From Hathewaya proteolytica DSM 3090 (lineage in GTDB: Bacteria; Bacillota; Clostridia; Clostridiales; Clostridiaceae), in the NCBI RefSeq assembly GCF_900142225.1, contig NZ_FRAD01000003.1:62001-126000 (forward strand): 64,000 nucleotides of DNA, given 5' to 3'. Positions 52,351-60,687 of the stretch are shown here, one piece after another. Made by a program: the position numbers and the translations under genes. Position 1 is the first letter of the stretch; the number at the start of each line of letters is the position of its first letter. A model generated the notes under the pieces. The model was not told the DNA's origin. It saw nothing but the letters and a program-made list of their open reading frames with translations, and searched no databases.

Positions 52351-54549
52351 TTATATAAATGAGTTGGGATTTATATCTAAACTTATCTTTATATTTTTAT
52401 ATTTTCCCATATTTAATGTTTCATAAACAATGTTTTTTATATTTGTTGCAAAAATTTGATTGAAATCTCCTTTAATGATTATATTCCATCTATATTCATT
52501 CTTCAATTTAAATATAGTGCTAGCACTAGGTCCTAATATATTTATTTTATCATAATTATGCGCAAACTTCCGTATTTTTTGGTTTAAAATACTTACATAT
52601 TCGTAACATTTATTTTTATCCTGTGAACTTATATTGATAAGCAGTACTCTTCCAAAGGGAGGGTACTCCATGACTTTTCTCATTTTTATTTCATCTGAAA
52701 AAAAGGAAGCATAGTCATTTTTAAAGGCACATTGAATGCTATAATTATCTGGTGAATATGTTTGTATTATGACTTTTCCACTCTTCTCTCCCCTACCTGC
52801 TCTACCGGATACTTGGGTTATCAATTGGAATGTTCTTTCCGCAGCTCTATAATCAGGATTATTTAAGGATAAATCAGCCGCCAATATGCCAACTAAAGTT
52901 ACATTCTCAAAATCTAAGCCCTTTGCTATCATTTGAGTTCCTATCAATATATCAGCTTTCTTCTCTTTGAAAATATTGTACAAAGTTTCGTAGGATTCTT
53001 TCTTTCTAGTGGTGTCATAATCCATTCTAATTACTCTGGCATTTTTAAAACAACGATTAATTTCCTTTTCCACTTTTTCAGTTCCCACTCCAAAATACTT
53101 CACGTATTTGCTCTTGCATTTTGGACATATATTTACTGCAGTCTCAGTGTACCCACAGTAATGACATACCATTTGGCCATTATTGTGGTAGGTGAGGCTT
53201 ATATCACAATTTTTACATTTAAACACGTAACCACATTTTCTACAGGATACAAAGGGTGAAAAACCACGTCTATTGAGGAATAGTATAACTTGATTACCTT
53301 GATTTAGACATTTATCTATTTCTTCATACAGTATTCTGCTGAACATGGATTTATTATTGTTGCTCAACTCTTCTCTCATATCCACAATTATAGATGAAGG
53401 CATGGCTCTATCATCTACCCTTGTATTCATTTCTATAAGAGCGATTTCTCCATTAGTTGCCTTGTTATATGTTTCAATGCTTGGAGTTGCTGAGCCTAAA
53501 ACTACCTTCACTCCCTGAATTTTACCCATAATATGGGCAACTTCCCTGGCGTCATATTTTGGATCGCTATCGGATTTATAGCTGTTCTCATGTTCCTCAT
53601 CAATTATTATAAGTCCTAAGTTATGAAAGGGCAAAAATAAAGCAGAACGAGCTCCAACAGCTACATTTACCCGACCCATTTTAACTCTCATCCATTGGTC
53701 GAATCGTTGCCCCTGAGATAATCTACTGTGAAAAATAGCTATTGAATCTCCAAACCTCCCCTTAAACCTCTCAATCATCTGAGGTGTTAATGCTATTTCT
53801 GGAACTAAAACAATACTTTCCTTGCCGCTATTTATCATCTTTTCAACTAAATTTAAGTACACTTCTGTTTTGCCACTACCGGTTACACCATGGATTAGAT
53901 ACTCTGAATTTTCACCTTCTAATATTCTTTTAACGGCAGCTTCTTGCATGGAGTTAAGCTGTTTTTTATCATAGAATTGGTATTTTTTGCTTCCCACCCT
54001 CCAATCTATTTCCTCAGAAATTACAATGAAATCATGTTTTATTAGAGTATTCACCGAGCTAATGGAAAGATCATATTGCCTACACAATTGATTTTTATCC
54101 ATTTTTTCTTTTGACACCAACTCCATTATAGTTGTGTAAGGTTCTTTATCAAACTTGCCTTCTAGAGGTCTGCCCAATAAGAGGATGCTTTTTTTCTTGA
54201 ATCCAGTGCCTTTAGATATCCCCACGGGAAGGAAAAGACGAATGCACTCCATGAACGTGCAAAGATATTTTTCTCGCATTATCTCTATTAATTTTAAAGT
54301 ATCTTCTGTGAGAAGAGGCTTTTCATCGCAAAATTCCTTTATTGATTTATAATCAATATTTTTGTCCACATCAATCTCGCTTAAAACACCTACTACGTAC
54401 CCTTCGCTTAATCTATTGCCCTTGCCAAAAGGCACTTTAACCCTATATCCTAATGGATTAAAATCCTGTTCATCACTAATTTTATAGGTAAAAAATCTGT
54501 CTACTGCATTGCTAGTGGAGTTTATAATAACTTTTGCAAATCTTTCCAT
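52351..54549 (-). CDS. priA: Primosomal protein N' (replication restart helicase PriA)
   Basis: 732 residues with the N-terminal DNA-binding domain (AKVIINSTSNAVDRFFTYK), Walker A HGVTGSGKTEVYLNLVEKMI, DEEH box IIIDEEHENSYKS, and two zinc sites (CRKCGYVFKCKNCDIS, CHYCGYTETAVNICPKC). Motif QVSGRAGRGEKSG is motif VI. ATG 54549 with AAAGGG upstream is used; the longer frame runs into the coaBC terminator. Confidence 0.97.
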   Translation of the reverse strand: MERFAKVIINSTSNAVDRFFTYKISDEQDFNPLGYRVKVPFGKGNRLSEGYVVGVLSEIDVDKNIDYKSIKEFCDEKPLLTEDTLKLIEIMREKYLCTFMECIRLFLPVGISKGTGFKKKSILLLGRPLEGKFDKEPYTTIMELVSKEKMDKNQLCRQYDLSISSVNTLIKHDFIVISEEIDWRVGSKKYQFYDKKQLNSMQEAAVKRILEGENSEYLIHGVTGSGKTEVYLNLVEKMINSGKESIVLVPEIALTPQMIERFKGRFGDSIAIFHSRLSQGQRFDQWMRVKMGRVNVAVGARSALFLPFHNLGLIIIDEEHENSYKSDSDPKYDAREVAHIMGKIQGVKVVLGSATPSIETYNKATNGEIALIEMNTRVDDRAMPSSIIVDMREELSNNNKSMFSRILYEEIDKCLNQGNQVILFLNRRGFSPFVSCRKCGYVFKCKNCDISLTYHNNGQMVCHYCGYTETAVNICPKCKSKYVKYFGVGTEKVEKEINRCFKNARVIRMDYDTTRKKESYETLYNIFKEKKADILIGTQMIAKGLDFENVTLVGILAADLSLNNPDYRAAERTFQLITQVSGRAGRGEKSGKVIIQTYSPDNYSIQCAFKNDYASFFSDEIKMRKVMEYPPFGRVLLINISSQDKNKCYEYVSILNQKIRKFAHNYDKINILGPSASTIFKLKNEYRWNIIIKGDFNQIFATNIKNIVYETLNMGKYKNIKISLDINPNSFI

Positions 54550-54569
54550 AATATCACCCTTTAAAAGAA

Positions 54570-54589
54570 AAAAGCGCATTAGCGCTTTT
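54570..54589 (-). terminator. Terminator overlapping the end of coaBC
   Basis: AAAAGCGC/GCGCTTTT (8 bp) with TAAT loop, then TTTTTTCTTTT on the minus strand. The coaBC stop codon lies in the loop, so a terminating ribosome would cover the hairpin. The priA SD follows directly. Confidence 0.85.
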
Positions 54590-55775
54590 CCATAATTGCA
54601 TTGAATATTTCCCTTGCTAATTCTTCCTTGCTCACTTTACCAAAATCCCTTGCGGTTCCATCTTTTGAAATTAGGGTTCCAGAATTGTATTGAGATCTAA
54701 ATCCTACTTCCTTTGTTGAAATATTGTTTACAAAGATATAGTCAAGATTCTTTTTATCCATCTTCTTCATGGCATTTTCTTTAATGTTGCTGCTTTCAGC
54801 AGCAAAACCTAAGAGAACCTGATTTTTCTTTTTTTCACCTAACTCCATAAGAATATCCCTGTCTTTTACGAATTCCAATACAAGCTCCTGGGATTTCTTT
54901 TTTATCTTTTCACTGCTGTAGGATTTTATTTTATAGTCAGCCACGGCAGCAGATTTAACCACCATATCGCAGTGATCATAATTATCTAATACAGCCTTAT
55001 ACATTTCCTCATTGGTGTCTACATGGATAACATTTATGTAAGCAGGGTCCTTTATGCTTTCAGTACCTGAAATCAAAGTTACCTCTGCACCTCTGTTTCT
55101 AGCCTCCACGGCCATAGCGTAGCCCATTTTACCAGAGGACCGATTTGTAAGCATTCTCACAGGGTCAATAGGGGCTATATTAGGGCCTGCCGTTACAAGA
55201 ACTTTTTTACCAACCATATCTTTTGTGGGATACAATTCTTTCAATATAACTTCTTCGATGAGATCAACGCTAGCTAACTTACCAGTTCCTATATCGCCAC
55301 AAGCTAATCTTCCAGCCTCAGGTTCGATAAAAGCATAACCCAATTCTTTTAAATAAGCTATATTTCTCTGAACAATAGCATTAGTATACATATTGGTATT
55401 CATAGCCGGTGCAAACACAACCTTTGCTTTAGTAGCCATGATAGTGGTGCTAAGCATATCATCAGCAATACCAGAAGATACTTTTCCAATTATGTTAGCA
55501 GTAGCAGGAACAATTGCTAACAAGTCAGCTTTTTTTGCAAGAGATATATGTTGTATTTCGAAACTCTTAGGTTCGGCAAACATGTCGTATACAACGGGAT
55601 TTTGACTCAAGCTTTGAAAACTAAGTGGAGTTATAAACTCCATAGCTGACTTTGTCATGATAACATCTACATTTATATCTTTCTTCTTAAGTCTACTCAC
55701 AAGGTCTAGTGCTTTGTATGCTGCAATGCCCCCTGTAACACCAAGCACTACATTTTTACCACAAAAAGGATTCAT
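54579..55775 (-). CDS. coaBC: Bifunctional phosphopantothenoylcysteine decarboxylase / synthetase
   Basis: Steps 2 and 3 of CoA synthesis. The 398 residues have the CoaC flavoprotein half (NVVLGVTGGIAAYKALDLV, VVFAPAMNTNMYTNA, LACGDIGTGKLAS) and the CoaB half from about 190 (VLVTAGPNIAPIDPVRMLTN, VKSAAVADYKIKSYS). It starts 3 nt after rpoZ with no strong SD. coaD is elsewhere in the window, so most CoA enzymes of the pathway end are here. Confidence 0.97.
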   Translation of the reverse strand: MNPFCGKNVVLGVTGGIAAYKALDLVSRLKKKDINVDVIMTKSAMEFITPLSFQSLSQNPVVYDMFAEPKSFEIQHISLAKKADLLAIVPATANIIGKVSSGIADDMLSTTIMATKAKVVFAPAMNTNMYTNAIVQRNIAYLKELGYAFIEPEAGRLACGDIGTGKLASVDLIEEVILKELYPTKDMVGKKVLVTAGPNIAPIDPVRMLTNRSSGKMGYAMAVEARNRGAEVTLISGTESIKDPAYINVIHVDTNEEMYKAVLDNYDHCDMVVKSAAVADYKIKSYSSEKIKKKSQELVLEFVKDRDILMELGEKKKNQVLLGFAAESSNIKENAMKKMDKKNLDYIFVNNISTKEVGFRSQYNSGTLISKDGTARDFGKVSKEELAREIFNAIMEKR

Positions 55776-55777
55776 AC

Positions 55778-56005
55778 TTATTTTATACCCGAGTTAACTG
55801 TTTCTACAGTAAAAGCATCGTCGCTTATTTCATTTATTGCAACAGTTAATGGTTTTGTAGAATTTGCATCTACTAAAGGGGCATCTCCACCAATTATCTG
55901 TCTAGCCCTCTTTGCAGTAGCTATAATTAGGGAATATCTGTTATCAACCTTTTCTAGCAACTCTACTATTGGTGGATTGATCATCGTATTTACTCTATTA
56001 TTCAT
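55778..56005 (-). CDS. rpoZ: RNA polymerase omega subunit
   Basis: 75 residues with the omega core LLEKVDNRYSLIIATAKRAR, followed by PLVDANSTKPLTVAINEI. GGAGG precedes ATG 56005, and it sits in the usual gmk-rpoZ-coaBC order. Confidence 0.94.
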   Translation of the reverse strand: MNNRVNTMINPPIVELLEKVDNRYSLIIATAKRARQIIGGDAPLVDANSTKPLTVAINEISDDAFTVETVNSGIK

Positions 56006-56008
56006 TTT

Positions 56009-56617
56009 TTAAATTCCTCCTGTTAATTCTTCATAAAAATTTTCTTGCATACTAACTCTTAAATTTTCAGCCCTTAAAATGGCTCCTACATCTGCAACAG
56101 CATCTTCTAAATTGTTATTTTTTACAAGGTAGTCGTACTGCGGTACATATTTTAATTCTTCATAAGCAGATTGAAATCTTATATTTAAGCTTTCCTCAGT
56201 TTCACTATTGCGCCCTACTATTCTGTTTTTCAGTTCCTCCATAGATGGCGGTGCTATAAAGATCATCACAGCTTCTTTGTATATATCTTTCACATTTAAA
56301 GCACCCTGAATGTCAATTTCCAAAAGCACATTCATTCCACTATTTAGAGTATCCATAACCATTTTTTTTGGTGTGCCATAATAGTTTCCGTAAACCTCTG
56401 CGTATTCTAGGAACTCATTCTCGTAAATCCTATCCATGAACTCCTCTCTGCTTAGAAAATAGTAACTCTTCCCGTTGATTTCTCCATTTCTCGGATTCCT
56501 AGTGGTAGCGGATATTGACAACGTGAAATCATCTCTTTTCAATAACTCTTTGCAGATAGTACCTTTCCCTGACCCCGATGGTCCGGACAAAATAACAAGT
56601 AAGCCCTTATTCTTCAT
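56009..56617 (-). CDS. gmk: Guanylate kinase
   Basis: GMP to GDP. 202 residues with P-loop VILSGPSGSGKGTICKELL and GMP-binding SATTRNPRNGEINGKSYYF. The LID segment has VGRNSETEESLNIR. ATG 56617 is preferred because AGGA is just upstream; TTG 56629 would overlap remA. Confidence 0.97.
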   Translation of the reverse strand: MKNKGLLVILSGPSGSGKGTICKELLKRDDFTLSISATTRNPRNGEINGKSYYFLSREEFMDRIYENEFLEYAEVYGNYYGTPKKMVMDTLNSGMNVLLEIDIQGALNVKDIYKEAVMIFIAPPSMEELKNRIVGRNSETEESLNIRFQSAYEELKYVPQYDYLVKNNNLEDAVADVGAILRAENLRVSMQENFYEELTGGI

Positions 56618-56618
56618 T

Positions 56619-56891
56619 TTAATCCTCAATCTCCTCTAATTCATCATCCTCTTTATTTGTCAATCTATGTGCTACTGTCTCAGGCTGTACAGCAGATAAA
56701 ATCACGTGGTCACTGTCAGTTATAAGAACTGCCCTTGTTCTTCTTCCATAAGTAGCATCTATAAGCATTCCCCTATCCCTTGCTTCTTGAATAATCCTTT
56801 TTATAGGTGCTGACTCTGGACTCACGATGGCAACTAATCTATTTGCTGATACTATGTTGCCAAAACCTATATTAATTAATTTAATGCTCAT
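56619..56891 (-). CDS. remA: Extracellular matrix regulator RemA (DUF370)
   Basis: 90 residues, beginning IKLINIGFGNIVSANRLVAI, with the basic RDRGMLIDATYGRRTRAV stretch that binds DNA. In Bacillus RemA activates biofilm matrix operons. AAGGAG precedes ATG 56891, in the conserved yicC-remA-gmk order. Confidence 0.94.
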   Translation of the reverse strand: MSIKLINIGFGNIVSANRLVAIVSPESAPIKRIIQEARDRGMLIDATYGRRTRAVLITDSDHVILSAVQPETVAHRLTNKEDDELEEIED

Positions 56892-56910
56892 AATATTAAT
56901 CTCCTTAATG

Positions 56911-57792
56911 TTATTCGATGTTTTGTACCTGTTCTCTAATCTTCTCTATTTCACTTTTTAATTCCAAAGTGTGTTTAAGTATATGTAAGTCATTGGCTTT
57001 AGATGCTATGGTGTTGGACTCTCTGTTCATCTCTTGTACAATAAAGTCAAGCTTGCGTCCCACAGATTCTTCACTATCTAAAGCGTCTTTTAGTTGATTT
57101 ACGTGACTCTTTAATCTAGTTATTTCTTCATCAATACTAGCTTTATCAGCGAATATAGCAATTTCCATAGCTAACCTACTCTCATCAACTTCTACTTTAC
57201 CCTCAAGCAATTCCTTTATTCTGTTGGATAGTTTCTCTTTGTACTCCCCAACCACCATGGGTGATCTTTCGCTGACCTTAGAAACCAAGCTTAGAATGTT
57301 GTTACATTTTGACATAATATCTTCATTTAACTTTGTTCCTTCATTTTTTCTCATCACAAGTAATTTTTCTATACCATCATTTAACGCAGAGCTTATAATA
57401 CTCCATTTTTTCTCTAAATTTTCTTCCTCTTGAGTTAAAGTTATAACCTCTGGAAACCTAGCCACAGTGGAGATAGAAAAATCATCTCTCATATCAAAAT
57501 TTTCTTTTAAAGTTTCAAGGCACTGAATATAGCTTTTAGCAAGATTTAAATTTAAATTAGCTTTTGTAGACTGACCATTGTAGTTTTTTTCTGTTATGTA
57601 AACATCTACTTTCCCTCGAATAATCCTCGACTTTATGACAGCACGTATTTTTTCTTCTAAAGAAATCAAATTTCTAGGCATTTTAATGGAAACTTCTAAA
57701 AATCTATGATTAACACTTTTAATCTCCACCACATAGCTGCACAGTTCATCGCCACATACACCCCTGCCAAATCCAGTCATACTATTTACCAT
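56911..57792 (-). CDS. yicC: YicC/YloC family endoribonuclease
   Basis: 293 residues starting with VNSMTGFGRG, the family signature, and ending with VGRKLDFIVQEMNRESNTIA and KANDLHILKHTLELKSEIEK. E. coli YicC is reported as an RNase acting on small RNAs; here the role is inferred. Upstream A+T-rich gap probably contains the promoter for the yicC-remA-gmk-rpoZ-coaBC unit. Confidence 0.93.
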   Translation of the reverse strand: MVNSMTGFGRGVCGDELCSYVVEIKSVNHRFLEVSIKMPRNLISLEEKIRAVIKSRIIRGKVDVYITEKNYNGQSTKANLNLNLAKSYIQCLETLKENFDMRDDFSISTVARFPEVITLTQEEENLEKKWSIISSALNDGIEKLLVMRKNEGTKLNEDIMSKCNNILSLVSKVSERSPMVVGEYKEKLSNRIKELLEGKVEVDESRLAMEIAIFADKASIDEEITRLKSHVNQLKDALDSEESVGRKLDFIVQEMNRESNTIASKANDLHILKHTLELKSEIEKIREQVQNIE

Positions 57793-57890
57793 TTATTTCA
57801 CCATCCATTCCGGTGTATATATTATATTAGTTTTTACACTTAACATAATATTTAAACCACATTTCAAATAAAAAATCAACTCTTTTAAAT

Positions 57891-57924
57891 AAAAAGTTGT
57901 TCTAAATCATTAGAACAACTTTTT
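57891..57924. terminator. Terminator of the purine permease gene
   Basis: A perfect 15-bp stem AAAAAGTTGTTCTAA/TTAGAACAACTTTTT with ATCA loop. T-run on both strands; on the minus strand it ends the permease transcript before yicC. Confidence 0.9.
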
Positions 57925-57950
57925 GTTTAAAACACTACTTATTTATTATA

Positions 57951-59315
57951 CTATAAAAATATAAATTTTAAAAGTAATAATACAGCAATTATATATATAA
58001 ATACAGAAACTTTTTTTCTTTCTTTTCCTTGAACTCTTTTTATAATATTTGTTATACCATTTAAAACAGCATAAACGAACAATCCTATAGTAAGTCCATC
58101 ACCAATGCTAGATGTAAGTGGCATAAGTGCTAGAGTTAAAAATGCAGGTACAGCTTCTGAAAAATCGTCCATTTCAAGTTTAGTCACATTTTGAACCATA
58201 TAAAAGCCAACCATTATAAGAGCTGGTGCAGTTGCACATTCTGGTATTGCTATGAATATTGGTGATAAAACCATAGATGCTAAGAATAAAACTCCAGTTA
58301 CAACAGCAGCAAGTCCTGTTCTCGCACCTTCCGCAACGCCAGATGCACTCTCAACATATGTAGTTACTGTAGAAGTTCCCATAAATGCACCGAATGTAGT
58401 TCCCACTGCATCTACAAGAAGAGCTTTTCCACCATTTCTTACATTGCCATCTTTGTCCAACATATTAGCCTTAGAGGATACTCCTACTAGTGTGCCAATA
58501 GTATCAAAGAAATCTACAAATAAGAAGGAAAATAATACTACAACAAAGTTACCAATCAACGCTGGGTTTTTCAATGCTGATAAATCCATTTTGCCAACTA
58601 TAGGCATTGGGTCTGCAAAAGCAAATACTCCACCTGGTAGGTATATTCCATAAGATGTTGCTAATTCAGGATTAATTAAAGCGTATATCCAAGCTAAAGC
58701 TGTGCTTATTACTATGCCCACAAGCACTCCGCCTCGCACATTAAAATGATGACATAAAACAATGGTTAGAATACCTATAAAAGCGATAATAACTGGTGCT
58801 GAAACTACACTTCCCATGGCAATCATAGTTCCCTTGCTTGCCACAATGAATCTGCAGCCTTTTAATCCTATGAATGCTATAAAAAGTCCTATACCCACTG
58901 TAGTAGCAATTTTCATGTTTTTAGGTATACAATTGGCTATTTGCTCTCTGAATTTAAATAGTGATAATAGTATAAAGATTATACCTTCTACGAAAACAGC
59001 GCCAAGAGCTATCTGCCATGTTATTCCTAAGCCACCCTCTGCAATAGGCATGCAAATAGTAGCAAAGTACGCATTAAGTCCCATACCAGAAGCTAATGCA
59101 AAAGGCAGGTTAGCAAATGTACCCATGAAAATTGTTGTAAGACCAGCTGTGATACACGTAACAGTTACAATGGCACCCTTGTCCATCCCTGTTGAGCTAA
59201 GAATATTAGCATTTACAATAATTATGTACGCCATAGTCAAAAAAGTAGTTATACCACCTATAAGTTCCTTTTTGACAGTTGTCTTGTTTTCTTCTAATTT
59301 GAAGAATTTTTCCAT
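57951..59315 (-). CDS. NCS2 family purine permease (PbuG/AzgA type)
   Basis: Membrane protein of 454 residues with about 12-14 helices. The start EENKTTVKKELIGGITTFLT and the segments ALASGMGLNAYFATICMPIA, FVDFFDTIGTLVGVSSKANM and TSTVTTYVESASGVAEGART match the adenine/guanine/hypoxanthine permease (AzgA-like) branch. AAGGAGG precedes ATG 59315. A guanine riboswitch with terminator precedes it, so guanine/hypoxanthine uptake is the likely role; I do not assign pbuG versus pbuO. Confidence 0.93.
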   Translation of the reverse strand: MEKFFKLEENKTTVKKELIGGITTFLTMAYIIIVNANILSSTGMDKGAIVTVTCITAGLTTIFMGTFANLPFALASGMGLNAYFATICMPIAEGGLGITWQIALGAVFVEGIIFILLSLFKFREQIANCIPKNMKIATTVGIGLFIAFIGLKGCRFIVASKGTMIAMGSVVSAPVIIAFIGILTIVLCHHFNVRGGVLVGIVISTALAWIYALINPELATSYGIYLPGGVFAFADPMPIVGKMDLSALKNPALIGNFVVVLFSFLFVDFFDTIGTLVGVSSKANMLDKDGNVRNGGKALLVDAVGTTFGAFMGTSTVTTYVESASGVAEGARTGLAAVVTGVLFLASMVLSPIFIAIPECATAPALIMVGFYMVQNVTKLEMDDFSEAVPAFLTLALMPLTSSIGDGLTIGLFVYAVLNGITNIIKRVQGKERKKVSVFIYIIAVLLLLKFIFL

Positions 59316-59336
59316 TAATAAGACCTCCTTGTAATA

Positions 59337-59455
59337 GAAAAACCCCAGGCATATAGCTAGTCCTAGGGTTTTCGTGATATTATTTCACGCCCATAGTCGA
59401 ATATTTACGGTATTCGGTAGATACTACTGAACCTTATTATCAGTATTATACAAGC
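59337..59455 (-). promoter_or_regulatory. Guanine (purine) riboswitch with terminator
   Basis: Aptamer 59389-59455. P1 is GCTTGTA with TATGGGC. P2 is ACTGA/TCAGT. TATCTACCG and the CCGTAAATATTCG P3 side match the purine fold. The specificity base in GACTA is C, the guanine type. AAAACCCTAGG/CCTGGGGTTTT (about 59339-59373) is an intrinsic terminator, so ligand should switch permease transcription off. Confidence 0.92.
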
Positions 59456-59486
59456 AAGATTTTAATTAAATTTGGATTGTGATATA

Positions 59487-59515
59487 ATACTAACAGACAA
59501 CTTTATTAATGTCAA
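59487..59515 (-). promoter_or_regulatory. Promoter of the riboswitch-permease unit
   Basis: Minus strand TTGACA (59510-59515), 17-nt spacer, TAGTAT (59487-59492) with an extended-10 TG. Perfect -35. Confidence 0.8.
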
Positions 59516-59523
59516 TAGTTTTT

Positions 59524-59559
59524 ACGAACATTTATGCATATTTAAGCATATATATTCGT
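59524..59559. repeat. Imperfect 14-bp inverted repeat after ansA
   Basis: ACGAACATTTATGC (59524-59537) and GCATATATATTCGT (59546-59559) match at 12 of 14 positions. It begins 3 nt past the ansA stop and directly precedes the next promoter. No T-run, so not a standard terminator; could be an operator or mRNA end structure. Confidence 0.4.
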
Positions 59560-59561
59560 AT

Positions 59562-60548
59562 TTAGCCGTAAAGGCCTGCTTCAAATATATCTCTTATTTC
59601 CTCTTTATTGTTGGTTTTCCCTAGAGCTAACATTAATTTTATTCTAGCCTTTTGCCCTGGAAGTCTATCACCAAATATAACTCCAGCATTTCTTAGATCC
59701 TTTCCTCCACCTTTATATCCATAACTGTCCATTACCCTTCCCTTATAACACCTTGTAACCAATACTACTACAACGCCCTTTTCTATAGCTCTATGTACAG
59801 CCTCTGCCATTAATGGTGGCAAATTGCCTCTTCCAGTACCCTCTACAACAAGACCTTTTGCCCCTTGCTCTACGGCATAATCTATGAATTTTCCATCCAT
59901 GCCTGCACAAGATTTTATAAGTTCCACGTTGCGTTCAAACTTATTTGTAAGTATTTTTTGCTTATTTAAATTATCTCTGTAGTAAATTGGCTCATTGCTG
60001 TCTACCACACCTACTGGCCCAAATTCTGGACTTTTAAAAGTATTCAAATGCATAGAATGTTCCTTTGTTACTTCTGAAGCACAATTTATTTCATCATTTA
60101 GGCATACAAGAACACCTCTGCCCATAGACTTTTTAGATGCTGCTGTACATATGGAAGCGGCTAAATTTGCTGGTCCATCATACCCAAGTTCTGAACTATT
60201 TCTCATGGAACCTGTAACCACAACTGGTTTCACCGAATTAAGGGTGAGATCTAGAAAATATGCTGTTTCCTCCAAGGTATCTGTTCCATGGGTAGTAACC
60301 ACACCTACAATATCATCTCTTTCCAACAAACCCTGTATCAATCTGGACAATTCCAACATCATATCAGGAGTCACATGTGGACTTGGAAGACTTGAAAAAG
60401 TGTATGTTTCTATCTCCGCATAGCTCTCTATTCCCGTAACCATTGACATAATCTGATCTCCACTTAAATTAGGTACGGCAGCTTTTAGCTTTTCATCCAC
60501 CTTCATGCTAATAGTTCCGCCATTAAATATTACTGCAACTTTTTTCAC
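59562..60548 (-). CDS. Asparaginase
   Basis: L-asparagine to aspartate and ammonia. The 328 residues carry both threonine motifs: VIFNGGTISMKVD (first) and VVTTHGTDTLEETAYFLDLT (second). The sequence GLVVEGTGRGNLPPL is the C-terminal domain signature. No signal peptide, so cytoplasmic. GTG 60548 follows GGGGGAA. A mutation or moonlighting role is not suggested. Close relatives are called ansA or ansB; not chosen here. Confidence 0.95.
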   Translation of the reverse strand: MKKVAVIFNGGTISMKVDEKLKAAVPNLSGDQIMSMVTGIESYAEIETYTFSSLPSPHVTPDMMLELSRLIQGLLERDDIVGVVTTHGTDTLEETAYFLDLTLNSVKPVVVTGSMRNSSELGYDGPANLAASICTAASKKSMGRGVLVCLNDEINCASEVTKEHSMHLNTFKSPEFGPVGVVDSNEPIYYRDNLNKQKILTNKFERNVELIKSCAGMDGKFIDYAVEQGAKGLVVEGTGRGNLPPLMAEAVHRAIEKGVVVVLVTRCYKGRVMDSYGYKGGGKDLRNAGVIFGDRLPGQKARIKLMLALGKTNNKEEIRDIFEAGLYG

Positions 60549-60636
60549 GTTAATTCCCCCTATGACAAAGCTTATTATTCACACATAGCTATTATATAAC
60601 GTTAGCAAGAAAAAATACAGTACGGATTTTTAAAAC

Positions 60637-60673
60637 AAAAAAATCGCGAATCTATGTAGAATAGAACCGCGAT
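60637..60673 (-). terminator. Terminator after spoIVA
   Basis: ATCGCG/CGCGAT closing stem with an inner TCTAT/ATAGA, then TTTTTTTG on the minus strand, 15 nt past the spoIVA stop. Confidence 0.85.
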
Positions 60674-60687
60674 ATCTTTATTGCCTA

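Noticed and set aside
58762..59334. 190-codon open frame on the plus strand
   Set aside because: Opposite the purine permease; a shadow frame in a hydrophobic gene.
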